Part shown: piece by piece, positions 23,724-33,283 of the stretch | Layout of the letters: every line of letters starts with the position of its first letter | Position numbering within the stretch: position 1 is the first letter of the stretch | Source: an uncultured Oscillospiraceae bacterium | GTDB lineage: Bacteria > Bacillota > Clostridia > Oscillospirales > Oscillospiraceae | NCBI GenBank assembly: GCA_947630785.1 | Contig: CANRIW010000017.1 | Coordinates: 1 to 39,247 of the forward strand | DNA length: 39,247 nt | Direction: 5' to 3' | Notes under the pieces: model-generated | Seen by the model: the letters and a program-made list of their open reading frames with translations, nothing else | The model's database searches: none | What the model was told of the DNA's origin: nothing | Made by a program: the position numbers and the translations under genes

Positions 23724-23799
23724 CGGCAGTTGGGCTTATGACATGTGGTAATGGCCCGGGCAACAGCCCAGGCCATTTCATTTCATCGAAGCGCTATAT

Positions 23800-24762
23800 T
23801 CACAGCAGCGCCATGATCTGCTCCCGCTCCGGCATGGAGCGGATGGCCCCCTTTTTGGTGGTGACCAGGTAGGCCGCCGTGTTGGCGAAGCACAGCATCT
23901 GGCCCAGATCGTCACGGGTCAGGCCGTCCAGCCCATGCTCCAGCACATAGTTCAGCACACAGGCGCAGAAGGTGTCCCCCGCGCCGGTGGTCTCGATGGT
24001 GCCGCCCAGCTTGAGGGCTGGCTGATAGACCCGCATGCCGCCGTAATGGGCCCAGCTGCCGTCGGCGCCGGCGGTGGCGTTCAGCAGCCTGATGTGGGGG
24101 TGCTTCGCCTGAAGGATGGCCACGGCCCGGCCGATGTCCGTCTGGCCGGTGAGGAACTTCAGCTCGTTGTCGGCGATCTTGAGCACGTCGCACTGGCTGA
24201 GGCCCCACTCGATCTGGGCCTTTGCTTCGTCCAGGCTGTCCCACAGGGGCGGGCGCAGGTTGGGGTCGAAGGAGATCACCGCGCCGCGCTCCCTGGCCAG
24301 GGCCACCGCCTGTTTGGTGGCGGAGCGCACCGGCTCATGGGTCAGGGACAGGGAGCCGAAGTGGAACACGCGGGCGCCTTGTATCAGCTCCGCGGGGACT
24401 TCCTCCGGCGTCAGCATCATGTCCGCGCCGGGGGCCCGGTAGAAGGAGAAATCCCGGTCACCCCCCGGCAGGGTTTTCACAAAGGCCAGGGTGGTGCGGA
24501 CGGACCGGTCCACGGCCAGGCCGCTCATGTCGATGCCGGCCTCCTCCGCCACGCCCCGCAGCAGGGATCCGAACATATCGTTCCCCACCTTGCCGATGAA
24601 GGCGGTCCTTTTGCCCAGCTTTTGCAGCATGGCCAGCACGTTGCAGGGGGCCCCGCCGGGATTGGCCTCGAACAGGGGATTGCCCTGGCCGCTGGCGCCG
24701 TTCTCCGTGAAGTCCATGAGCAGCTCGCCCAGGGCGACCACGTCAAATGCCTTGTCTGTCAT
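23800..24762 (-). CDS. PfkB-family carbohydrate kinase, probable fructokinase
   Basis: The 320-residue cytoplasmic protein matches bacterial fructokinases of the ribokinase (PfkB) family: the N-terminal N-P-G-G-A-P-C-N-V motif (34-42), which contacts the sugar, and T-T-G-A-G-D-T-F (258-265) with catalytic Asp263. It transfers phosphate from ATP to fructose. The chosen start M-T-D-K-A-F-D at 24762 lies just past the GH32 stop (13-base gap) with a GAGGGGG site. It is the last gene of the operon before the terminator and would phosphorylate fructose released by the two GH32 enzymes. Confidence 0.92.
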   Translation of the reverse strand: MTDKAFDVVALGELLMDFTENGASGQGNPLFEANPGGAPCNVLAMLQKLGKRTAFIGKVGNDMFGSLLRGVAEEAGIDMSGLAVDRSVRTTLAFVKTLPGGDRDFSFYRAPGADMMLTPEEVPAELIQGARVFHFGSLSLTHEPVRSATKQAVALARERGAVISFDPNLRPPLWDSLDEAKAQIEWGLSQCDVLKIADNELKFLTGQTDIGRAVAILQAKHPHIRLLNATAGADGSWAHYGGMRVYQPALKLGGTIETTGAGDTFCACVLNYVLEHGLDGLTRDDLGQMLCFANTAAYLVTTKKGAIRSMPEREQIMALL

Positions 24763-24775
24763 GCCGTCCGCCCCC

Positions 24776-26263
24776 TCAGTCCATGACGATGTCGTATTTC
24801 TCCACATCCATCAGCACCGAGCCCACCGCGTCGAAGCTGATGGCGGCGGCCTCCTGCCGGGTGAAGATGACGGCGGAGGCGGCCTGCTCCCCGTCGTTGA
24901 CGAACACCTCCACGCTGAACCGGTCCAGGACGATCCGCAGCTTGAGCTCGCCGTCCCTGGGCCGCACCAGGAGGCTGCGGGTGTGGACGATGTCGGCGTT
25001 GCTGCCGCTGCGGGTGCGGTCCAGCTTCAGGATGCTGGTGTCCGGCTTGTACCGCAGGGTGGTGACATACTCCCCGTCCTTGGCCACATTGACCCGGAAG
25101 CTGCGATAGGAGTCCCGGCTGGCGGGCCGGACGGTGACGGTCATGTCGATCATCCGCCCCTGGATGCCGTGGAGGGTGGTCTCCGCCCCCACCAGCACGT
25201 TCTGGTAGGCGACCCTGTTCCGGCGATACCCCTCCAGCTCCCGCACCGGCGTCTGGATCAGGCGGTCCTCCCGGATGGACAGCTCCCGGGGCAGGGACAT
25301 CTGCCCGAACCAGCGGTAGGCCCGGGGCTTGCCGCCGATGGTGTTCCAGTTCTGCATCCAGCCGATCATGATCCGGCGGCCGTCGGCGGCCTCCAGGGTC
25401 TGGGGGGCGTAGAAGTCGATGCCGTAGTCGATGGCCTGGACGCTCTCCCGCTCGAAGCGGTTGCGCTCCTGATCGTAGCTCCCGATGAGGCAGACGGTGC
25501 CGTGGCCGGCGTGGAACTCCAGCCCGATGGGGCTCATCTCCATGGGGCTGACCAGCAGCACCTGCTTTCCGTCCAGGGGGAAGAAGTCGGGGCACTCCCA
25601 CATCTGCCCATACTGGTTGCGGGAGGCGTCCACCGGCCCCACCAGGGACCAGTCCACGCCGTTCTCGCTTTTGTAGAGCAGCACCGTCCCGCTGCTGTCC
25701 GGGACGCGGTTGCCCACCACCAGGCGGTAGGTGCCGTCCGGCTCCCGCCACACCTTGGGGTCCCGGAAGTCCTCCGGGCTGCCCCCGGCGGGCAGGTCTT
25801 TGGCCGTCAGCACCGGGTTGGCGTGCCACTTCTCATAGTCCACCCCGTCGCCGATGGCGACGCACTGGGTTTGGCAGTCGTGAAGCTCGCCGTTCTCCTG
25901 GCGGATCTGGCGCACCCCAGTGTAGACCAGGAGCTGGCGGCCGTCGGGCAGCTCCGCCGCGCCGCCGGAAAAGCACCCGTTCTGATCGTACTCCATATCG
26001 GGGGCCAGGGCCGCGGGCAGCCGCTCCCAGCGGAGAAAGTCATGAGTCTTGACATGGCCCCAGTGCATGGAGTCCCAGTCGGTGGAGTAGGGGTGATACT
26101 GGTAAAAGAGATGGTACTCCCCCTTGTAGCGGGAGAAGCCGTTGGGGTCGTTCATCCAGCCGATGGTGGGGGTCAGGTGAAAGGCCGGACGCCGGTCGTC
26201 CGGGATAAAGGGGCCGTAGTGGGCCTCAAATTCCCGCGCTTTTTGCAGCTTGTCGCTGATCAT
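24776..26263 (-). CDS. Cytoplasmic GH32 beta-fructosidase (sucrose/fructo-oligosaccharide hydrolase)
   Basis: The 495-residue protein has no signal peptide and contains the full GH32 catalytic set: W-M-N-D-P-N-G with nucleophile Asp39, F-R-D-P with transition-state Asp168, and W-E-C-P with acid/base Glu223. A C-terminal beta-sandwich follows. It hydrolyses beta-fructosidic bonds in sucrose, kestose and short fructans. Whether it prefers phosphorylated sucrose cannot be told, but the ABC transporter (not a PTS) upstream argues for unphosphorylated oligosaccharides. Its ATG overlaps the stop of the YesL gene by one base, so translation is coupled. Confidence 0.94.
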   Translation of the reverse strand: MISDKLQKAREFEAHYGPFIPDDRRPAFHLTPTIGWMNDPNGFSRYKGEYHLFYQYHPYSTDWDSMHWGHVKTHDFLRWERLPAALAPDMEYDQNGCFSGGAAELPDGRQLLVYTGVRQIRQENGELHDCQTQCVAIGDGVDYEKWHANPVLTAKDLPAGGSPEDFRDPKVWREPDGTYRLVVGNRVPDSSGTVLLYKSENGVDWSLVGPVDASRNQYGQMWECPDFFPLDGKQVLLVSPMEMSPIGLEFHAGHGTVCLIGSYDQERNRFERESVQAIDYGIDFYAPQTLEAADGRRIMIGWMQNWNTIGGKPRAYRWFGQMSLPRELSIREDRLIQTPVRELEGYRRNRVAYQNVLVGAETTLHGIQGRMIDMTVTVRPASRDSYRSFRVNVAKDGEYVTTLRYKPDTSILKLDRTRSGSNADIVHTRSLLVRPRDGELKLRIVLDRFSVEVFVNDGEQAASAVIFTRQEAAAISFDAVGSVLMDVEKYDIVMD

Positions 26264-26934
26264 CAGGATCCCTCCGTTTTGCTGTTGTCAGGGCCGTCGC
26301 CCCCGTCCGTCTCTTTCTCCACGTCCTCCGGCCGCATGTGCAGCAGGAACACCTTTTCCATGGTGACGCTGCCGATCCAGCAGGCCGCGGCGGGGACGAT
26401 CAGGAGCAGGACGGGGGCGATCAGGACCAGGGCGGCCCCGGCCAGGATGGGCAGGAACACCCACAGGGACTTGATGGGGTGGGCCGCCATGAGCAGAGCG
26501 CTGAAGCGCAGCACGTCCTTCACGCTCCCGTTGAACCGGGCGCAGTAGGCAGACAGCCACGCCGTCCAGGTCACCGCCACGCAGATGAGGATCAGGACCA
26601 CCCAGTAGAGGTTCCCAATCAGCTTCCCCTGGAGGTACATGGAGCGGAACACCAGGGCGTCCACTATCAGCAGGACCAGCAGGGGCAGGGCGGGCAGCCA
26701 GGCCAGGGTGGAGCGCCTCAGGTTCTCCTTGAACGCCTCCCAGAAGGTCCGCCACAGGTATCCCTCGTCCCGGCGGATGTATTTGTACACCGCGGCGTAC
26801 AGGGCGGCGGACGACGCGCCCATGGTGACGATGGGGATGGAGAAAATCAGCCACAGGACGCTGAGGCAGATGCAGTCGGCGATGTGGATCAGGCCGCGCA
26901 TGAACTTGCTGTCGATGTCAAACAGGCGTCTCAT
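26263..26934 (-). CDS. YesL/DUF624-family membrane protein
   Basis: The 223-residue protein has about five hydrophobic helices and an N-terminal G-L-I-H-I-A-D-C-I-C-L-S-V-L-W-L segment typical of the YesL (DUF624) family. These proteins are encoded next to CUT1-type oligosaccharide transporters in many Firmicutes. Their molecular role is unknown; a part in transporter assembly or sensing has been guessed. The C-terminus is acidic and cytoplasmic. Here it lies between the two GH32 genes, overlapping the downstream one by one base. Confidence 0.82.
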   Translation of the reverse strand: MRRLFDIDSKFMRGLIHIADCICLSVLWLIFSIPIVTMGASSAALYAAVYKYIRRDEGYLWRTFWEAFKENLRRSTLAWLPALPLLVLLIVDALVFRSMYLQGKLIGNLYWVVLILICVAVTWTAWLSAYCARFNGSVKDVLRFSALLMAAHPIKSLWVFLPILAGAALVLIAPVLLLIVPAAACWIGSVTMEKVFLLHMRPEDVEKETDGGDGPDNSKTEGS

Positions 26935-26985
26935 TTCCCTTTCCCCCGCTCGTCAGATGTGTGGTTTGGATGGACTTTGGCGCTG

Positions 26986-28734
26986 TCACGGACGGGTGTA
27001 CTCCCTGAGAGAGGAGAACAGCACCGTATTGTTCTCCGCGAACAGCTGGATGGTCTTGCCGCTGGCCCCGTAGAGCCGGACGGTGAGGGCGGCCTGGCCG
27101 TCGATGTAGAACACGCCCGCCGAGCCCTCCTGGATGTAGGTGAAGGAGTAGTCCGTATTGGGCTCCAGATCCACCGCCGTCTCGGTGATGAGGGTGCCGC
27201 CCTCGTTGAACTGGAGCTGCACCTTGTCCTCCGCGGGGACCAGGGCGATGAACTTGTTTTTGTCGTCCCGGCCGTTGTAGTCGAAGCTGAGGCCGAAGGA
27301 GCCCTCGCCGGTATAGCGGAACTCGCCGGTGAGCTTGAAGCTCTCATAGCAGGTGAAGGCGTCGGCGTAGGCGTAGACCGAGCCGGACTCCACGGAGACG
27401 TGGGTGTCCTCCGCCGCCAGCGCCCGCCGGACCGAGAAGGCGTCCTCCACGGCGTCCACCGGGGCCAGGGCCAGGGTGCCGTCCTCGTTTTGGATCAGCT
27501 TTTGGACGGCCAGATTGCCCGCCCAGCCGGACACGTCCTGGGTGGAGGAGGGGGACTCGGACCGCCGGGCCCAGCCCACCATGTAACAGTTCTCGCCGTC
27601 CTCCACGTGCTTGGCGGCGTAGAACAGCTTGCCGTCCAGCCGCACGGGGTCCCCGTAGGGGCCGTAGGGAGTATCGGACACGGCGTACCAGAGGGTGTCG
27701 TCCTGGGCGGAGTAGGTGATATAGTACTTGCCGCCCATCTCAAAGGTGTCGCTGCACTCCAGGTTCCAGAAGTCGCCGTTTTTGGCCTCGTCGTTGGTGA
27801 AGATGACCCCGTCGTAGTGCCTGTTCGCCAGATCGGGGCTGAGGGTATATTTCAGGATGCGCGCCACCCCGCCCTGGGAGGCGGTGACGGTGAGGACGAT
27901 GTTCCCGCTCCCGTCCACATATCCCTGGGGGTCCCGGAAGTCGTTTTTCTGGCCCAGCTCGGAGGGGGGCGTGATCTCCCAGCCCTCCAGCTTCTCGAAA
28001 GCGGTGGGGGTATCGCCCACGGCCACCATGATCTTCTCGGCGTACTCCAGGATGTTCCCGTCGCCGTGACCAGTATAGAAGAAGTAGTACTTCCCGTCAA
28101 CCTTCACCACGGAGCCGGTGCCGATCCAGCTGTCCTGGCCGCCGGAGCGGTTGGCCTCCAGCACCGGGTCGTCGTACTCGGTGTAGGTGAGGAAGTCGGT
28201 AGTAGTGGCCAGATAGACCGAGTGGTTGTAGGAGTCGCCGGCCTCTTTCAGGTAGTAGATGTAATAGGTCCCGTCCTCATAGTAGGGCATGGTGTCGCCC
28301 ACATAGGGCTGGCTGGTGCCGTCCGCCTCCGGGAGGAAGAAGGTGGTGTAGTCGTATGCCTCCTCCTGGCTGCCGGGGGTGCGGAGGGAGGAGAAGTCCT
28401 TGTCGTTGCCGGGGTCGGTGATCGCGTCCCCGGTGTCCTTATCCCAGCCGGCGTAGAGGGTCATATCGGCCTTGACCTTGTCCTTGCCCGCGTCCCAGGG
28501 CTGGGTGAGGCCGGCGTCCTGGAACCAGCCCAGGAAGGTGTAGCCCTCCCGGACGGGGGCCTCGGGGGCGGTGACGGTCTTGCCGGAGGACACCGTCTGA
28601 CTTGGGATGGTCAGGTCGGCGTCGGAGTTGTCGTCGAAGGTCACCGTGTACTCCGCGGTGGGGCCGCATCCGCACAGCAGGGCGCTGAGGAGCAGGCACA
28701 GGGCGGTGAGCCCCGCGATGATGGTTCGTCTCAT
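26986..28734 (-). CDS. Surface lipoprotein GH32 enzyme with Flg_new/InlB-type repeat domain
   Basis: The 582-residue protein has a signal peptide ending L-L-C-G-C (lipidated Cys23). A Listeria-Bacteroides type repeat (Flg_new, about 28-97, with G-Y-T-F-L-G-W-F and L-Y-A-G-W) follows, then a GH32 five-bladed propeller and a C-terminal beta-sandwich. Likely catalytic residues are Asp147 (V-G-D-T-M-P), Asp268 in F-R-D-P and Glu326 in L-E-C-S. The usual W-M-N-D-P-N-G box is replaced by a diverged form, typical of exo- or endo-fructanase-like GH32 branches. It probably trims inulin or levan at the cell surface. The start at 28734 has GGGAGG nine bases upstream. Confidence 0.85.
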   Translation of the reverse strand: MRRTIIAGLTALCLLLSALLCGCGPTAEYTVTFDDNSDADLTIPSQTVSSGKTVTAPEAPVREGYTFLGWFQDAGLTQPWDAGKDKVKADMTLYAGWDKDTGDAITDPGNDKDFSSLRTPGSQEEAYDYTTFFLPEADGTSQPYVGDTMPYYEDGTYYIYYLKEAGDSYNHSVYLATTTDFLTYTEYDDPVLEANRSGGQDSWIGTGSVVKVDGKYYFFYTGHGDGNILEYAEKIMVAVGDTPTAFEKLEGWEITPPSELGQKNDFRDPQGYVDGSGNIVLTVTASQGGVARILKYTLSPDLANRHYDGVIFTNDEAKNGDFWNLECSDTFEMGGKYYITYSAQDDTLWYAVSDTPYGPYGDPVRLDGKLFYAAKHVEDGENCYMVGWARRSESPSSTQDVSGWAGNLAVQKLIQNEDGTLALAPVDAVEDAFSVRRALAAEDTHVSVESGSVYAYADAFTCYESFKLTGEFRYTGEGSFGLSFDYNGRDDKNKFIALVPAEDKVQLQFNEGGTLITETAVDLEPNTDYSFTYIQEGSAGVFYIDGQAALTVRLYGASGKTIQLFAENNTVLFSSLREYTRP

Positions 28735-28778
28735 GTTAGCTAACCTCCCTATGTCGTTGAGCGCGTCCGCAGTACGCT

Positions 28779-28810
28779 TGCAGAGGGGATACCCAGGCAT
28801 CCCCTCTGCA
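28779..28810. repeat. Perfect hairpin between two lipoprotein genes of the fructan operon
   Basis: TGCAGAGGGGAT (28779-28790) and its exact complement (28799-28810) enclose an 8-base loop. There is no T-run on the minus strand, so it is more likely an mRNA-stabilising or processing element than a terminator. Confidence 0.6.
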
Positions 28811-28831
28811 GGCGTTTTGCGTATAGTCGGA

Positions 28832-30613
28832 TCAGATCACGCTGCTCTGATAGATGGTGATGTTGGAGAACTCGATGGTCACCTCGCCCATCCCGGCCAG
28901 GTCCGCGGAGCCGAACTGGAACAGGAGCTCAAAGTCCATGTCGGTGATGAGGGTGTCGGTGGTGGTGAAGGTGAAGGTCTGCTCCTCGGTGGTGAAGTCG
29001 ATGCCCTCGGACAGGCGGGGGTCCCAGCCGCCGGCGGGGTTCAGGAAGAAGCCACAGGAGACGGGCTTGGTGGCCTTGGCGGTGATCTCCACCGTGAAGT
29101 AGCTGTCGGCGGGCAGGGTCAGGTCCATGTAGAGCTTGTCGTGCCAGTCGGTGGTGCCGCCCTGGTCGATGCGGTAGTTGAGGCTGCCGTTCTCGGTCCA
29201 GATGGTGCCCACGCCCCGCTCGTTGTCCTCGTCGGTGCCGTTGTAGGTGCCCCAGCTGTAACCGTCGCCCTCATAGGGGACGCCGAAGCTGTCGATGGTC
29301 TTTTCGGTGTTCAGATCGCCCTCCACCTTGCCGAACTCCAGGGCGGTGACGGTGATGGTGTTGGCGGTGACGCCGTCGGAGGGGTTGCCGATCTGCATGC
29401 GGATGACGGGGTCGGACACGGCGTTCTCGGCGGTGAACACGTTGGTGATCTCGACCTCCTCGCCGGCGGCCAGGTTCAGGCTGTTGAAGTTGGCCCGGGC
29501 CGCGTCGGCCTGAGAGGCGCTCTCCACCAGCAGCTCGCCGGACTGGGCGCTGTCTGCCTTGACGGTGAAGCGGTAGTAGTACTTGGTGCCCGCCTCCACG
29601 GCCACGCCGGGCAGGGCCAGGTCGGCCTTGATGCTCCACACGCCGCCCTCGGTGGGATAGGAGTCGATCTGGAAGGCGGCCGCGCCGCCCGCCACGTTCA
29701 CAGAGGCGGCGGCCCCGTCCCCGGCGGAGACGGCGGCCTCAGCCGCGTCGGAGAAGGTGGCGGTGTAGACGGGGGCCATGGTCTGCTCGCCGGTGATCTC
29801 ATAGATCTCGATCTTGTCGATGGTGACGGTGAAATTGGCGGGGGTGGTGTCAGCGGGGTTGTCGGGGTTGGGGGTGATCTTGCCCAGGTTCAGAAGCAGG
29901 TCGGCGGTGTTCTCCCCGGCGGAGGTGAAGTTCATCTCGATGGGGGCGATCTCAGGGCCGATGGGCAGGTTATAGGCCCCGCCCAGGTTCTGATCCCCGG
30001 CGTTGGCCAGCAGATGGGCGTAGGTGGGGGCGGTGGACTTGGCCCACACCTTCACCCGGTAGTCCGCTGCCTTCAGCGCCACGCCGGACTTGACCAGCTG
30101 GATGTCGGTGTCGCCGCTGCCGGGGTCGGTGATGTCGAACACATAGGCGCCCTGCTTCAGCGCGCCGGCGGCCTGGACGCCGTCCGCGACCTTGGCGGTC
30201 CAGCCGTGGCTGTCGGCGGCCTTGTCGGAGAAGTCGAACTTCTGGAAGACCACCGCCTCGCCGGTTTGGCGGGTGACGGTGAGGGTGGCGTAGGCCTTAC
30301 TCTCCAGCCCGCCCTTGTCGGTGACGGAGTAGGTCAGCTCATAGTCGCCAGGGTTCTCCGGGGTGGCCTTGCCGTTCTGGAAGGTCAGCTCGGGCAGAGA
30401 GGTGATGACGATTTTGGCGGTCACGTCGCCGTCCTCCGCGTCGGTGGCGGAGACGCCGGCCATGGCGTCGAACTCGCTGCCGGCCTGGACGCTCTGGTCC
30501 GCCACGCCGGTGATCTCAGGGGCCGTGTTGTCTCCGCTCTGCCCGCAGGCGGAGGCGGAGAGCAGCAGGGCCAGGCACAGCAGTGCCGCGAAAACATTAC
30601 GAAGCTGTTTCAT
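28832..30613 (-). CDS. Multidomain surface lipoprotein with Ig-like and carbohydrate-binding-like modules
   Basis: The 593-residue protein starts with a lipoprotein signal (Cys23 after L-S-A-S-A). It continues with an Ig-like DUF5011-type domain (about 30-113; A-P-E-I-T-G-V-A-D and Y-E-L-T-Y-S-V-T-D-K-G-G), then three beta-sandwich segments (about 118-270, 285-430, 440-593) resembling CBM4/9-like modules. There are no catalytic motifs. Its place between the solute-binding protein and the surface GH32 suggests that it captures fructan at the cell surface, a role like that of SusE/F-type proteins in Bacteroidetes (inference by analogy). CBM assignment is from fold-like sequence pattern only. 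Confidence 0.75.
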   Translation of the reverse strand: MKQLRNVFAALLCLALLLSASACGQSGDNTAPEITGVADQSVQAGSEFDAMAGVSATDAEDGDVTAKIVITSLPELTFQNGKATPENPGDYELTYSVTDKGGLESKAYATLTVTRQTGEAVVFQKFDFSDKAADSHGWTAKVADGVQAAGALKQGAYVFDITDPGSGDTDIQLVKSGVALKAADYRVKVWAKSTAPTYAHLLANAGDQNLGGAYNLPIGPEIAPIEMNFTSAGENTADLLLNLGKITPNPDNPADTTPANFTVTIDKIEIYEITGEQTMAPVYTATFSDAAEAAVSAGDGAAASVNVAGGAAAFQIDSYPTEGGVWSIKADLALPGVAVEAGTKYYYRFTVKADSAQSGELLVESASQADAARANFNSLNLAAGEEVEITNVFTAENAVSDPVIRMQIGNPSDGVTANTITVTALEFGKVEGDLNTEKTIDSFGVPYEGDGYSWGTYNGTDEDNERGVGTIWTENGSLNYRIDQGGTTDWHDKLYMDLTLPADSYFTVEITAKATKPVSCGFFLNPAGGWDPRLSEGIDFTTEEQTFTFTTTDTLITDMDFELLFQFGSADLAGMGEVTIEFSNITIYQSSVI

Positions 30614-30628
30614 TTCGGCGCACTCCCC

Positions 30629-32326
30629 TTAAAAGCTGGCCGTGTAGCGGTCATAGGCGTCCTGATAGATCTTCTGGATGGCGCTGAGGTTGACCCGGCC
30701 GTCCAGGTCGTTCTGGAAGGTGGTCCAGTCGGCGTCGGACACGCCGCCGTTCATCAGCCACTTGATAAGGTTGGTGCGGATGTAGTCGTTCAGGTTGGAC
30801 TCATAGCTGCTCAGGGTGTTCAGCTCCTCCAGGGTGAACTGGAGGTTGGTGGGGCAGGGCACCACGCCATCGGGCACATAGGGCTTGGCACACAGGTCCA
30901 GCCGCTCCAGGCGGAGCTGAGCGCGGGGTTCCATGTGGACCACGCTGTTCCAGGCGTCCTCGGACAGATAGATGATGCCCAGAGGGGCGTTCTGGAGGCG
31001 CAGCTCGTCGGAGGTCATGCCCTCGGGCACTTCCTTCTGCACCAGCATGCCGTTCTCGTCCAGCTCCTCCTCATAGACGATGCCGATGGGGCCGTAGTTG
31101 ATCTGGGCGGAGATCATGGGGTCATAATAGCGGTCGAAGTAGGCCAGCAGGACTTCCACGTTGGGCACGCCGTTGAAGAAGATGACCTCGCCGGTGCTGA
31201 CTTCGGGGTTGTTGGACACGCAGACGGTCTGGTCGCCATTGGGGCCCACCAGGGGGGCGCAGCAGATGTAGTTCTCCGGATTGGACACCACGGTCTCGCT
31301 CTCCCACCAGTAGAAGGCACCGTAGGTCTCGTCCCCCTTGCCATTGGCAAGGAAGTTGTCCTGGGAGATCTCGAAGGACACCTTGTCGATGAGGCCCTTG
31401 GATACCCAGTCGGCGATGAAGTTGGTGGCTTCCTTAAAGCGGTCGTCCTGGACGGTGTAGGTGACCTTGCCGTCCACGATGACCCGGTGGTCGGTGTTGT
31501 CGTTCAGGCCGAACATGCCGTAGAGGTCGCACTGGTTGCCCTGCCAGTTGTTGTAGACGAAGCTCAGGGGCCGCTCGTCGTCGGTCTTGCCGTTGCCGTT
31601 CATGTCGTTGTCCCGGAAATAGGCCAGCATGGCCTCCATTTGGGCGGCGGTGAGGGACAGGCCGTCCTTCAGATCGGCGGCGGTAAGGCCGGTGACGGCG
31701 CCGGCGTCGATGGCGGCCTGGGCCCAGTTCTTGTTCAGGAACAGCAGGTTGGGGTGCTCCAGCAGGCCCATCTCCTCTACCCGGGGCAGGGAGTAGATCT
31801 TGCCGTCCTCGCTGGTGAGCTGTGCCTTGATGTCGGGGCGGTCCGCCAGGATCTTGGACAGGTTGGGCATGTACTCCAGGTAGTCGCTGATGGGCAACAG
31901 GACCTCCCGCTGGGCGTATTTGATGATCTCGCCGGCGCTCATGCCCGCGTGATAGATGGCGTCGGGCCGGTCGGAGGCGTTGCCGAAGATCAGGTTCTTC
32001 TGCTGGCCGTAGACGGACTCGGACACGTTCTCCCAGGACACGTACACGTTGGTGCTCTCATACAGGTCCTGCATGATTTTCATGTCGTTGTAGTCCAGGG
32101 CGGAGGCGTTCTTGGAGGAGTAGACGTTGAAGGAGATCTCCTGAGCGCCCTTGTCGTTGAGGATGGGGGCGTTGGGATCGGTCCACTGGAAGCCGTACTC
32201 GGATTTGAGGGTCTCGATGTCGGAGCCGCTCTGCTGCCCGCCGGGCCTGTTGCCGCTGGGGCCGCCGCAGGCGGCCAGAGTCAGCACCAGCGCCGCCAGC
32301 GCGAGGATGGAAAGAAACTTTTTCAT
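30629..32326 (-). CDS. Extracellular solute-binding lipoprotein of a CUT1 ABC transporter
   Basis: The 565-residue protein has a lipobox L-A-A-C-G and the layout of large family 1 solute-binding proteins of the LplA type, common with oligosaccharide transporters in Firmicutes. Context (two GH32 enzymes and a fructokinase) makes fructo-oligosaccharides the likely ligand. The start has GGAGGT nine bases upstream. It follows the second permease by 45 bases, a wider gap than between the permeases, which may allow separate and stronger expression. Its stop lies 15 bases before the CBM-like lipoprotein. Confidence 0.92.
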   Translation of the reverse strand: MKKFLSILALAALVLTLAACGGPSGNRPGGQQSGSDIETLKSEYGFQWTDPNAPILNDKGAQEISFNVYSSKNASALDYNDMKIMQDLYESTNVYVSWENVSESVYGQQKNLIFGNASDRPDAIYHAGMSAGEIIKYAQREVLLPISDYLEYMPNLSKILADRPDIKAQLTSEDGKIYSLPRVEEMGLLEHPNLLFLNKNWAQAAIDAGAVTGLTAADLKDGLSLTAAQMEAMLAYFRDNDMNGNGKTDDERPLSFVYNNWQGNQCDLYGMFGLNDNTDHRVIVDGKVTYTVQDDRFKEATNFIADWVSKGLIDKVSFEISQDNFLANGKGDETYGAFYWWESETVVSNPENYICCAPLVGPNGDQTVCVSNNPEVSTGEVIFFNGVPNVEVLLAYFDRYYDPMISAQINYGPIGIVYEEELDENGMLVQKEVPEGMTSDELRLQNAPLGIIYLSEDAWNSVVHMEPRAQLRLERLDLCAKPYVPDGVVPCPTNLQFTLEELNTLSSYESNLNDYIRTNLIKWLMNGGVSDADWTTFQNDLDGRVNLSAIQKIYQDAYDRYTASF

Positions 32327-32371
32327 ACTGTGTTACCTCCGGTTCGATGGTTGAGTTTAAGTGTTTGCGGA

Positions 32372-33268
32372 TCAGCCCTTGAGGGAGCCGATCATCACGC
32401 CCTGGGCGAAGTACTTCTGCACGAAGGGGTACAGGCAGATGACCGGGGCGCTGGACACGATGACGGACACGTACTTGATCTGGTTGGCCAGGCGGTACTG
32501 CTCCAGGATGGTCTCGCCGCTGCCGCCGGTGGTGCTCTCGGAGGCGATGAGGATCTCCTTCAGCACCAGCTGGAGCGGGTACAGGTTCTCGTCCTGGAGG
32601 AAGATCATGGCGTTGAAGTAGCTGTTCCACTGGCCCACCGCGTAGTACAGCGCCATGACGGCCAGGATGGCCTTGGACAGGGGGATGACCAGGTTGGTGA
32701 AGATGCGCCACTCGCCCGCGCCGTCGATCCGGGCGGCCTCCACCAGCCCCTCCGGGATGCTGGACTCAAAGAAGGTCCGGGTCATAAACAGGTTCCACAC
32801 CGACAGGATGGAGGGCAGGATCACCGACCACATGTTGTTCACCAGGTGCAGGCTGTTCATCACGTTGTAGAAGGGGATCAGGCCGCCGCCGAAGAACATG
32901 GGGATGATGAAGTAGATCATAAAGAACTTCTTGCCCAGCAGCGTCTTCCGGCTCAGGGCCCAGCCCGCGGGGATGGTGACGATCAGGGAGAGGACCACGG
33001 TGAGGACGGTGTAGATGATGGTGTTCAGGTAGCCCCGCCACACGTCGGCCCGCTCCAAAATCTTCTGAAAGCCGGACAGGGTCACCCGCACGGGGTAGAG
33101 CACCACCTCGCCGGCCAGGACGGCGTCGGGGTCGGAGATGGCGGCGATGATGATGAAGTAGATGGGGTACAGGATGATGAGGGTCATCAGGCCCAGGAAG
33201 ATGTAGTTGAGGGCGTAGAACACCTTGTCGCCCATGGTGCTTTTCAGCAGTTTGTTTTTCACTGGCAT
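32372..33268 (-). CDS. CUT1 ABC transporter permease (LplC/YtcP type)
   Basis: The 298-residue protein has six predicted membrane helices and the permease EAA-type loop, E-A-A-R-I-D-G-A-G-E-W-R-I-F, that contacts the ATPase. It pairs with the preceding permease to form the channel. I use ATG at 33268, nine bases after GGGAGG; a GTG two codons earlier lies only three bases from that site and is unlikely. It is 15 bases downstream of the partner permease gene. Confidence 0.93.
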   Translation of the reverse strand: MPVKNKLLKSTMGDKVFYALNYIFLGLMTLIILYPIYFIIIAAISDPDAVLAGEVVLYPVRVTLSGFQKILERADVWRGYLNTIIYTVLTVVLSLIVTIPAGWALSRKTLLGKKFFMIYFIIPMFFGGGLIPFYNVMNSLHLVNNMWSVILPSILSVWNLFMTRTFFESSIPEGLVEAARIDGAGEWRIFTNLVIPLSKAILAVMALYYAVGQWNSYFNAMIFLQDENLYPLQLVLKEILIASESTTGGSGETILEQYRLANQIKYVSVIVSSAPVICLYPFVQKYFAQGVMIGSLKG

Positions 33269-33283
33269 CGTCACAGCCTCCCT

